Part shown: positions 40,724 through 47,764 of the stretch, in pieces
How positions within the stretch are numbered: the first letter of the stretch is position 1
Layout of the letters: each line of letters opens with the position of its first letter
Position numbers and translations under genes: made by a program
The notes under the pieces: generated by a model
Told to the model about the DNA's origin: nothing
Database searches by the model: none
Seen by the model: only the letters and a program-made list of their open reading frames with translations
Source of the DNA: Gemmatimonadales bacterium
GTDB lineage: Bacteria; Gemmatimonadota; Gemmatimonadetes; Longimicrobiales; Gaopeijiaceae
Direction of reading: 5' to 3'
NCBI GenBank assembly: GCA_007695225.1
Contig: REED01000142.1
Location: forward strand, 1-48,769
Length of the DNA: 48,769 nucleotides

Positions 40724-42103
40724 TCACCCGCCGAGGATTCGGCGGGCGGTCCCCAAGAGCGCCCGCGCCCGCTCCGGGGAACGGGCCTCGCCGATGAAGC
40801 GGATCACCGGTTCGGTTCCCGAGGGGCGGACATGGAGCCACTCTCCCTGGTCAGGCCAAGCAAGTCTCAGGCCATCCTGCACATCCTCCTCCGGCGCCCC
40901 CAGTTCCCGGGAGAGGGCCGCGTATGCATCACCCACCCGCTCCCGGGGAAACGCCACCTTCTCCTTCACGATGCTGTAGGAGGGCCAGCGGCCCGCAGCA
41001 GTGGAAAGGTCCGTGTCACCCTGCAACAGATGCTGCAATAAGAGCACGATCCCCACCGGCGCGTCCCGGGTGAGATGGAGCTCCGGAAGGATCACTCCCC
41101 CGTTCCCTTCCCCGCCGATGACGGCCCCCTCGGCCTGCATCCGACGGGCCACGTTGATCTCGCCCACCGGCGCCCTGTGGAAGGGCACGCCGTGGGCCCG
41201 GGCCACGTCCCCCACCACCTGGCTGGTGGAGAGGTTCGTCACCACGGGACCTGGGTTGCGGGGGAGGACGGCGGCGGCGGCCAGCGCCAGGGTCAGATCC
41301 TCACCCAGGGGGATCCCCTCGCCATCCACCAGGGAGAGGCGGTCCACATCGGGGTCCACGGCAAATCCCAACTCGGCCCCCGACTCCCGGACCAGCGCCC
41401 CCAGCCCGGCCAGATTCGCGGCGGTGGGCTCCGGGTCACGGGGGAAGCGTCCATCCACCTCGAGTCCCATACCGGAGACACGGCACCCCAGCGCTTCGAG
41501 GAGTTGCGGGACCATTCGACCTCCTGCCCCCCGAACACAGTCCAGGGCGACGTGGAACGCCCGTTTCCGGAGGGCTTCCACGTCCACGAAGGGGAGGGCC
41601 AGGATCCGCTGGATGTGCCGCTCGATGGCGCCGCCATCCTCCTCCATGATTCCCAGGGCGTCCCATTCGGCCCGGGGGATCTCCTCCTCCGCCAGGAAGC
41701 GCTGGAACCGCCCCATCCGCTCGGCGTCCAGAAAGACACCATCGCCGCCGGCGAACTTGAGCGCGTTCCACTCGGCAGGGTTGTGGGAGGCGGTGACGCC
41801 CAGGGCCCCGGCGGCCCCGGCCTCCTCCGCAGCCAGGTGATGGGGGGGGGGGGGGACGAGCCCCAGGTCCACCACCCCGGTCCCCACCGAGGAGAGACCG
41901 GCCCGGACCGCAGCGGCATACATGGCCCCGCTGGTGCGGGAATCCCGTCCCAGGAATACCGGACCCTCGTCCCCATCGGCCCGGAGGAAGGCCCCGAAGG
42001 CGGCGGCGATGGAGGCCAGGAGCTCCGGAGTGAGGGGACGCCCCACCTTGCCGCGGAATCCGGAAACGCTCACCACCAGATCCTGGGGGAGTAAAAGGGG
42101 CAT
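40724..42103 (-). CDS. glmM: Phosphoglucosamine mutase (GlmM type)
   Basis: This 459-aa alpha-D-phosphohexomutase converts glucosamine 6-phosphate to glucosamine 1-phosphate. Marks are VSVSGFRGKVGRPL, FLGRDSRTSG, the phosphoserine loop TASHNPAEWNALKF (Ser106), metal loop FAVDPDVDRLSLVD, GGEGNGGVI and the phosphate-binding RPSGTEPVIRF. The Asn-Pro-x-x-Trp-Asn version belongs to the group found outside Proteobacteria. Pro84-Pro87 just before the active site are encoded by a run of 14 C on the coding strand. The ATG at 42103 is chosen; the open frame to 42886 is antisense to the next gene. A TTGACA lies upstream (42186-42181), but with no fitting -10. Confidence 0.93.
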   Translation of the reverse strand: MPLLLPQDLVVSVSGFRGKVGRPLTPELLASIAAAFGAFLRADGDEGPVFLGRDSRTSGAMYAAAVRAGLSSVGTGVVDLGLVPPPPHHLAAEEAGAAGALGVTASHNPAEWNALKFAGGDGVFLDAERMGRFQRFLAEEEIPRAEWDALGIMEEDGGAIERHIQRILALPFVDVEALRKRAFHVALDCVRGAGGRMVPQLLEALGCRVSGMGLEVDGRFPRDPEPTAANLAGLGALVRESGAELGFAVDPDVDRLSLVDGEGIPLGEDLTLALAAAAVLPRNPGPVVTNLSTSQVVGDVARAHGVPFHRAPVGEINVARRMQAEGAVIGGEGNGGVILPELHLTRDAPVGIVLLLQHLLQGDTDLSTAAGRWPSYSIVKEKVAFPRERVGDAYAALSRELGAPEEDVQDGLRLAWPDQGEWLHVRPSGTEPVIRFIGEARSPERARALLGTARRILGG

Positions 42104-42193
42104 GTCGGCCTTGGGCGCTGGGAGGAGATGGATCGGAGGTGCCGGGGTGACTCCTTGAAGCTCCACCCAGCCTGGAAAGGTGTCAACGCGGGA

Positions 42194-42250
42194 GGGACGG
42201 GGCCTTGGGCGTTCCCCCGGGGGGGACGGGGCCTTGGGGGTTCCCCCGGG
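42194..42250. repeat. Two tandem copies of a 28-bp element, period 29
   Basis: Copy 1 (42194-42221) and copy 2 (42223-42250) differ at one base. Each starts GGGACGGGGCCTTGGG and ends TTCCCCCGGG. They lie in the 237-bp divergent region between glmM and the trans-sulfuration gene. Confidence 0.85.
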
Positions 42251-42340
42251 GCTGGCGACCCCCCAGGGCTCCGGGTAGCTTCCCTTGCGTAGAAGGCCCG
42301 ATGCGAACGACCTCCACGGACCCCTCGAACCCCACCCATC

Positions 42341-43543
42341 ATGAGCCACGACCCGTCGACTCCCGACGACAGCGATTCCCGCCAGGACTCTCCTCCCGCT
42401 TCCTCCGGATTCGGGACCCGGGCGGTCCACGCCGGCCAGCGCCCCGACCCCACCACGGGGGCCATCATGCCCCCCATCTACCAGACCTCCACCTACGTCC
42501 AGCCTGAGCTGGGACGGCACCTGGGGTACGAGTACGCCCGGGTCCAGAATCCCACTCGCGAGGCGCTTGAGGGGAATCTGGCGGCACTGGAGGGAGGCAA
42601 GCACGGGATCGCCTTCGCCAGTGGTCTTTCCGCCATCGAGGCCGTCATGAAGACCCTCTCGGTGGGGGATCACGTGGTGAGCGAGGAGAACACCTACGGC
42701 GGGACCAACCGGATGTTCAACAAGGTCCTCTCCCGCCTGGGGATTCGCTTCTCCTTCGTGGATTCCCGGGACCCGGACCAGGTCCGGGAGGCCATTCGTC
42801 CCGAGACGAAGCTCCTCCACATGGAGACGCCCACCAACCCCATGATGCGGCTCTGTGACCTCGGGGTCATGGCGGAGATCGCCCACGAGGCCGGGGCCCT
42901 CCTAATGGTGGACAACACCTTCGCCACACCCTTCAACCAGCGGCCGCTGGAGGTGGGCGCCGACGTGGTGGTCCATTCCACCACCAAGTACCTGAACGGC
43001 CATTCCGACGTGATCGGAGGCGCCTTGGTGGTGGACGACGACGCCCTGGCCGAGGAACTCTTCTTCGTCCGGAAGTCTACCGGGGCCGTGCCCGGGCCCA
43101 TGGACGCCTGGCTGGTCCTCCGGGGAACGAAGACTCTCCACGTCCGGATGAAGGCCCACAACGCCAACGGGATGGCGGTGGCCCGGTTCCTGGAGGGCCA
43201 CCCGGCGGTGGAGGCCTGCCATTATCCCGGACTGGCCTCCCACCCGCAGCACGAGCTGGCCACGCGGCAGATGGACGGCTTCACCGGGATGGTCTCCGTG
43301 GAACTGGGAAGCGGGGAGCGGGCCAAGCGTTTCGTCGACCGGACCCACCTTTTCGCCCTGGCGGAGTCGCTGGGCGGGGTGGAGTCCATCATCGGGGTAC
43401 CGGCGCTCATGACCCACGCGTCAGTGGCTCCGGATCGACGGGCCTTCATGGGTGTCACCGACGGCCTGGTCCGTCTCTCGGTGGGGATCGAGGACGAGGC
43501 GGACCTTCTCGAGGACCTGGACCGAGCCCTCAAGGGCCTCTGA
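42341..43543 (+). CDS. Trans-sulfuration PLP enzyme (cystathionine gamma-synthase/lyase family)
   Basis: This 400-aa Cys/Met metabolism PLP enzyme has FGTRAVHAGQRPDPTTGA and PPIYQTSTYV, then YEYARVQNPTREALE, and the FASGLSAIEAVMKTL segment. LLMVDNTFATPFNQRP and the lysine loop HSTTKYLNGHSDVIGG (Lys216) follow, then GVESIIGVPALMTHASV. Motifs do not separate cystathionine gamma-synthase from gamma-lyase; the ALMTHAS ending and overall similarity suit either. The first 25 residues are a polar Asp/Ser-rich extension before the fold. It is followed eight bases later by the DUF3667 gene. Confidence 0.93.
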   Translation: MSHDPSTPDDSDSRQDSPPASSGFGTRAVHAGQRPDPTTGAIMPPIYQTSTYVQPELGRHLGYEYARVQNPTREALEGNLAALEGGKHGIAFASGLSAIEAVMKTLSVGDHVVSEENTYGGTNRMFNKVLSRLGIRFSFVDSRDPDQVREAIRPETKLLHMETPTNPMMRLCDLGVMAEIAHEAGALLMVDNTFATPFNQRPLEVGADVVVHSTTKYLNGHSDVIGGALVVDDDALAEELFFVRKSTGAVPGPMDAWLVLRGTKTLHVRMKAHNANGMAVARFLEGHPAVEACHYPGLASHPQHELATRQMDGFTGMVSVELGSGERAKRFVDRTHLFALAESLGGVESIIGVPALMTHASVAPDRRAFMGVTDGLVRLSVGIEDEADLLEDLDRALKGL

Positions 43544-43550
43544 TCATGCC

Positions 43551-44690
43551 ATGACCGCCGGGGGGAAGGGGGAAGCTCCCGGGATGTCCGGAAGGGGCCC
43601 GACGAGCCCCCGGGGATACCCCGAAGAACCCTGTCGGAATTGCGGGGATCCGGCACGGGGGGCCTTCTGCCCATCATGCGGGCAGCGGAAGGTAGAGGTC
43701 CAGGTCTCCCTCAAGGTGCTGCTGAAAGAGGTGGCCCGGGACCAGTTCGGGGTGGAGGGCCGCCTCCCCCGGACCCTGGGGGCCCTCTTCTTCCGTCCCG
43801 GACTCCTCACCCGGGACTACCTGGATGGACGGGTGGAACGATACATCCGCCCTTTCAAGCTCTACCTGGTGAGCTCCCTGGTCCTCTTCCTCCTGGTGGG
43901 CCTCCTTTCCATGCGGGGCGTGACGGCCCTCGAACTGTCTCCAGGGGGCACGGCCATCCAGATCTCACCCGACGCGCCTTTCCTTCCCGGGGATGTGGGG
44001 AGAGCCCTCCGGGCGGCCCGGGAATCCCCCGAGGTCCGGGAGGCCCTTCAGGACGCCGAGAGCCCGGAGGAGATCGCAAGGATCCTCCGAGCCCTGGAGG
44101 AGGCCGAGGGACCGGTCCGGGAAGGCGACACCGCCCCCGACACTGCAGGAGCCGCGGGCCCGGACTCGGAGACCGGGCCGGAGACGCCAGAGGACCTTCC
44201 CTGGTACGAAGATCTGCAGGTAAACACGGGGAGTGCCCGAGTAGACGCCATCATCCAAACCCGAGTCCAACGACTGGGCCGGATGGAGCCGGCGGACGCC
44301 ATCCGGGAGGTGGTCCGGACCTTCCTGAACTACCTCCCCACCCTGATGTTCCTCCTCCTTCCGGTCTTCGCCGGGATCCTGAAGCTCCTGTACATCCGGC
44401 ACCCGCGCTTCTACGCCGAGCACTTCGTCTTCGTCCTCCACACCCACGCCTTCATCTTCGGGACCTTCACCCTCTCCCTCCTCCTGGGATGGGCGGGAGT
44501 GGGCTTCCTCCCCCCCCTCCTCCTGGCATGGGCTGCCGTCTACCTGTACCTCGCCCTCCGTCGGGTCTACGGGCAGGGCTACCGCATGACCGCCCTCAAG
44601 TACTGGTGTCTCGGGTGGTTGTACTTCTGGGTGATGATGATCTGCCTCCCGCCCATGGTCATCCTGTCCCTCTTCCTGGCCGGCAGCTGA
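43551..44690 (+). CDS. DUF3667 membrane protein with zinc ribbon
   Basis: This 379-aa protein starts with a zinc-ribbon motif (PCRNCGDPARGAFCPSCGQR, about residues 26-45). Then follow the DUF3667 signature FRPGLLTRDYLDGRVERYI with PFKLYLVSSLVLFLLVGLL, a long acidic Ala/Glu/Pro-rich insert (about 125-225), and at least four more helices from LPTLMFLLLPVFAGILKL onward, with FVLHTHAFIFGTFTLSL. Function is unknown. ATG 43551 is the first start after the upstream stop; ATG 43584, with a GGGGGAAG before it, is an alternative. It is probably cotranscribed with the PLP enzyme. Confidence 0.88.
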   Translation: MTAGGKGEAPGMSGRGPTSPRGYPEEPCRNCGDPARGAFCPSCGQRKVEVQVSLKVLLKEVARDQFGVEGRLPRTLGALFFRPGLLTRDYLDGRVERYIRPFKLYLVSSLVLFLLVGLLSMRGVTALELSPGGTAIQISPDAPFLPGDVGRALRAARESPEVREALQDAESPEEIARILRALEEAEGPVREGDTAPDTAGAAGPDSETGPETPEDLPWYEDLQVNTGSARVDAIIQTRVQRLGRMEPADAIREVVRTFLNYLPTLMFLLLPVFAGILKLLYIRHPRFYAEHFVFVLHTHAFIFGTFTLSLLLGWAGVGFLPPLLLAWAAVYLYLALRRVYGQGYRMTALKYWCLGWLYFWVMMICLPPMVILSLFLAGS

Positions 44691-44773
44691 AGGCCGCCAG
44701 GACCCGCCCCGCGGCCGCACTGCCGTACCGGGTGCCCCCCCCAACGCTGGGCCCCGGCCCCCTAAACGGCCTC

Positions 44774-45772
44774 CTACCCGCTGCTCCCTGACGAGGGCTC
44801 CGGTACCTCGGTCCCGAAGCCCCCGGCAGAGGAGCGGCGGAAGCCTTTGCGGGGCGGGGGGCGGGGAGAGGGAGGCGCGGCGAAGGGAGCGGGCTCCAAC
44901 TCCGGGTGGGTGAGGTCGGCATGGAGCACCGGGAATCCGGCGGTGAGGAGTTCGGTGAAGTAGGCCTCCAGATCCCGGACCGGGATCTCCGTCTCCCCAC
45001 CCCCTTCGCCGGAGGGGTTCCGACCAGGGGAGAGGTAGACCACGCGCTCGATTCCGGCGCCGGCCAGCAGGCGGGGGCCCGGAAGGACCGAGTCGTCCAG
45101 GAAATAGCGATTATCGAAGTCGCCGGGCCGACCGGCCCGGTTCCCCAGCCGCTGGCTGTCGCAGATCCAGAGGGGAGGTGCATTCCGCGTCAGGCGTCCC
45201 CGGGCAGCGGCCAGGGTGGTGGCCCACCGCAGGAGTTCGGCGAGGATCCGCTCGGGTCGAAGGACGCCCCTGGGGTGGGGCCAGTGGTCAAAGGTGCACA
45301 CCGGCTGGCACCCCGCCGCGGTGACGAGCCAGGCACCGGCCTCCACGGCGGCGGCGCCGGGAAGGTCCAGAATCGTCCAGGTCCCGGGCTGGAGCCAGGA
45401 AGGTGGCGGCGCCCCCGGCCGGGCGTGATCGGGGAGGATCATGGCGGCCCGGTTCCCCAAGCCCGTCCCTACCCGGATCCTTCCGTCCCGCCACTCCCGG
45501 GGCAAATCGTCGGGATGGGTGGGGCCCACCCGGTCCCGGGGAAGTCGGTCCAGGGCGGCGAAGAGGGGGATGCAGTGAAACGGCTCCCATGGCCCCCCTT
45601 CCAGGGGACCCCAGACCTGGAACAGGGCCTCCGGCCGGGTATAGGCCCGCCAATCCATCCCCCCCAGGGCATCGGTGCCCCCGGGATGGCCCACGGACAT
45701 GGCGCGCCGGGGGGCCGCCCCCAGGCGGATTCGACCCAGCGCCTCAAGCAGCCTGGACCACAGTCGGGACAT
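44774..45772 (-). CDS. Unknown protein linked to the ATP-grasp enzyme
   Basis: This 332-aa protein is in no family I recognise. It has no signal or membrane segment. Notable stretches are TILDLPGAAAVEAGAWLV, CQPVCTFDHWPHP, LWICDSQRLGNR, FDNRYFLDDSVLPGP, RVVYLSPGR and an end rich in Pro/Arg/Ser. Alternating strands and helices suggest an alpha/beta fold. The ATG at 45772 has GAGG about six bases upstream, made by the codons of an earlier ATG (45784). It overlaps the end of the GSP-synthase-like gene by 29 bp, so the two are surely cotranscribed and the protein probably works with that enzyme. Confidence 0.65.
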   Translation of the reverse strand: MSRLWSRLLEALGRIRLGAAPRRAMSVGHPGGTDALGGMDWRAYTRPEALFQVWGPLEGGPWEPFHCIPLFAALDRLPRDRVGPTHPDDLPREWRDGRIRVGTGLGNRAAMILPDHARPGAPPPSWLQPGTWTILDLPGAAAVEAGAWLVTAAGCQPVCTFDHWPHPRGVLRPERILAELLRWATTLAAARGRLTRNAPPLWICDSQRLGNRAGRPGDFDNRYFLDDSVLPGPRLLAGAGIERVVYLSPGRNPSGEGGGETEIPVRDLEAYFTELLTAGFPVLHADLTHPELEPAPFAAPPSPRPPPRKGFRRSSAGGFGTEVPEPSSGSSG

Positions 45773-46940
45773 GGAACGCCTCATGGGTGAGAAAGGGCCG
45801 GACCGCGGCCCGACTGTAGTATCCGGCGAAGCGTCCGTTCACCACGAAGGCGCCGAGAGCCGGGTAGAGAGGACCGGATTGGAAGGGTACGGGCCGGACG
45901 GCGAAGCGCTCCTGGGCACACCATCCCCGGGGAACCCGGACCGCCTCGGCCAGGGCCGACTCCCATTCCCGCTCGGTCACCAGGTTCCCCATGACCACCG
46001 CGTCGCCCATCCGTCCGAAGGCCCGCTTCAGCACCCAGCTCTCCCGCTCCTCACGGAGGCGGGGGACGAGGTCCCGGTGGAAGAGGAGGGTCCGGGGACA
46101 GTGGCGTCGGAGGAGCTCCCGGTCCCCGGTGGAGAGTTCCGGATCCGCCTCCCAGAGGGCGAACATGAGCTTGCTCTGCCGGACCAGGTGCCGCACCGGA
46201 TTCATCATGGGGAACCCCGGGCCGTCCTTGCGCCAGAGCGGGAAGTTGGGAAGGCGGGGCATCCATTCCCCGGGATAGAAGCGGAAGGCCGCCTCCACCG
46301 GGGTCCCCAGGACGGAGAAGCGCCTCCATCGGCGGCGGAGGTGACCGGGGGAACCCAGCACGGTGCGGTGCCCTGCCGCCTCCAGCCATCGCTCCAGGAT
46401 GAGCATGTGCTGCAGATCCTCGGAGAAGGCGGTGGCGTACAGGAGCGCCACCCCATCGGCCTCCCGGAAGGCCTCCACGAAGTGATCCCGGAGCCCCGCC
46501 TCCCATCGGCACCCGGCCCCGGGATCCCCCAGGAGTTCGGGGAGTCCCTGGGCCTCGTTGAAGCCCCCGGGAACGTCCTCGTTGAACTCGGAGACCATGA
46601 GGCGCCCGTCCTCGGTGGGGAAGAGGTCGTAGCGGGCGCACTGGAGGACCCGGTCCTCCTCGTCTTCGATGAGCGAGTGGAGGGCGGAGGGAATCCCCAG
46701 GCGGGCCAGGGTGTCCGGGTTTCGCCGTGCCCGTCCCTCGAAACGGGAGAGCGCCTGGTGGAGGGATTCCACCACGGCCACCACCTCCCCATGGAGGGAC
46801 TCGGAGACGACCATCGTCTCCGGGAGGAGAGTCATCCCCCCTGCGGAGAAGGCGTCCCACTTGAAGTGACCGAACCGGAGGTCCCGGAGAAGCGACGTCC
46901 GTTCCCCCGAGGAGAGGGTCCAGGGCCGAATGGTGATCAC
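45744..46940 (-). CDS. Glutathionylspermidine-synthase-like ATP-grasp ligase
   Basis: This 398-aa protein has the C-terminal ligase domain of glutathionylspermidine synthase (GSP_synth, ATP-grasp), with no amidase domain. Visible parts are a start with FGHFKWDAFSAGG, RYDLFPTEDG with VSEFNEDVPGGFNEAQG (substrate/metal residues, equivalent to RxD and ExNxDxP), VLKRAFGRMGDAVVMG, RGWCAQERFAVRPVPF, VVNGRFAGYYSRAA and the end FLTHEAFHVPTVV. It should join a carboxylate to an amine using ATP; substrates are unknown. The GTG start shares GTGA with the stop of the membrane protein gene. Confidence 0.85.
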   Translation of the reverse strand: MITIRPWTLSSGERTSLLRDLRFGHFKWDAFSAGGMTLLPETMVVSESLHGEVVAVVESLHQALSRFEGRARRNPDTLARLGIPSALHSLIEDEEDRVLQCARYDLFPTEDGRLMVSEFNEDVPGGFNEAQGLPELLGDPGAGCRWEAGLRDHFVEAFREADGVALLYATAFSEDLQHMLILERWLEAAGHRTVLGSPGHLRRRWRRFSVLGTPVEAAFRFYPGEWMPRLPNFPLWRKDGPGFPMMNPVRHLVRQSKLMFALWEADPELSTGDRELLRRHCPRTLLFHRDLVPRLREERESWVLKRAFGRMGDAVVMGNLVTEREWESALAEAVRVPRGWCAQERFAVRPVPFQSGPLYPALGAFVVNGRFAGYYSRAAVRPFLTHEAFHVPTVVQAA

Positions 46941-47749
46941 CCGGCCCCCAGGAAGAGGTCCAGGGAGCGGTTCACCACCCAGACCAGGGCGGCGAGTCCC
47001 GCGTAGGCCAGGGCCTCCACCTTGCGATCCCTCCCGTGGGGCCCTCCCGGCTCCGCCCATCCCCGGAAGACCTCGTGGATCAGGAGGAGCCCCGCCAGGA
47101 CCCCGAAGGTGAGGAGGCCATGACGCCACCCCCAGAAATCCCCGGCCACCGCGTCGGTGAGGGGGACGGCGGCGGCCAGGAGGAAGACGGCGGCGGTGCG
47201 GGCGTCGACCAGGCTCCGGTCCCGCCGGATCCCGCGAAGGAAGTGGTTCCCCTCCCGGCGGAGGAAGAGGGCAAAGGCCAGGAGAAGGGCGCTCCACCCC
47301 AGGAGGAAGAAGGTAGCGGGGATCCACCACCCCCCCTCGTCGTCCCCCACGGGGTCCGCCTCTCCCCAGAGGCTCCCTCCGAAGATCAGGCCCGTGGCCA
47401 GGATGAAGGCCGCCACGACAAGCGCCGCCGGCACATTTCTTCGCTCCCCCACATCCACCCGGGTCCGGATCCCCACCCACCCAACCACCGACTGGCCGAA
47501 GAGCTTCACCACGGCGTAGCCCATGACCAGGTAGAAGAAGACGTAGATCCCGGTGACACTGGGATCGGCCCAGAGCCAGAGCACCAGGGCGATCCATCCC
47601 ATGGCCAGGAGAATCCCGAGACGAACGATCCCGGGACCCGGGTTGTCCCGAAAGTAGAGTTTGTGGAGGCCGCCGGTGCGGTTCACCACAATCCCGACCA
47701 CCGCCAGCGCGGCGGACAGGATGAGGATCAGGACCTCCGATTCGTCCAT
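46937..47749 (-). CDS. 8-TM membrane protein coupled to the ATP-grasp ligase
   Basis: This 270-aa protein has about eight hydrophobic helices (for example VLILILSAALAVVGIVV near the start, IVRLGILLAMGWIALVLWLW, and YVFFYLVMGYAVVKLFGQSVVGW). I recognise no transporter or enzyme motif. The middle carries GVRT-type basic loops and an acidic EADPVGDDEGGWW loop. It begins at an ATG 15 bp after the end of the M48 gene and is coupled (GTGA) to the ligase gene. Such fixed pairing suggests that it supplies, anchors or exports the ligase product (inference). Confidence 0.72.
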   Translation of the reverse strand: MDESEVLILILSAALAVVGIVVNRTGGLHKLYFRDNPGPGIVRLGILLAMGWIALVLWLWADPSVTGIYVFFYLVMGYAVVKLFGQSVVGWVGIRTRVDVGERRNVPAALVVAAFILATGLIFGGSLWGEADPVGDDEGGWWIPATFFLLGWSALLLAFALFLRREGNHFLRGIRRDRSLVDARTAAVFLLAAAVPLTDAVAGDFWGWRHGLLTFGVLAGLLLIHEVFRGWAEPGGPHGRDRKVEALAYAGLAALVWVVNRSLDLFLGAG

Positions 47750-47764
47750 GGGCGACGGCTCCGG

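Noticed and set aside
38884..40797. 637-aa open frame on the plus strand
   Set aside because: It lies opposite glmS, which is unmistakable. No motif is seen in the antisense reading.
42181..42186. Perfect TTGACA on the minus strand upstream of glmM
   Set aside because: No -10-like hexamer lies 16-19 bp downstream, so I do not call a promoter.
42251..42340. Possible SAM riboswitch upstream of the trans-sulfuration gene
   Set aside because: I could not find the conserved core or a plausible multi-stem layout in this leader.
42104..42886. N-terminal extension of the glmM frame
   Set aside because: It runs through the intergenic region and antisense to the PLP enzyme gene. GlmM similarity begins only at the ATG at 42103.
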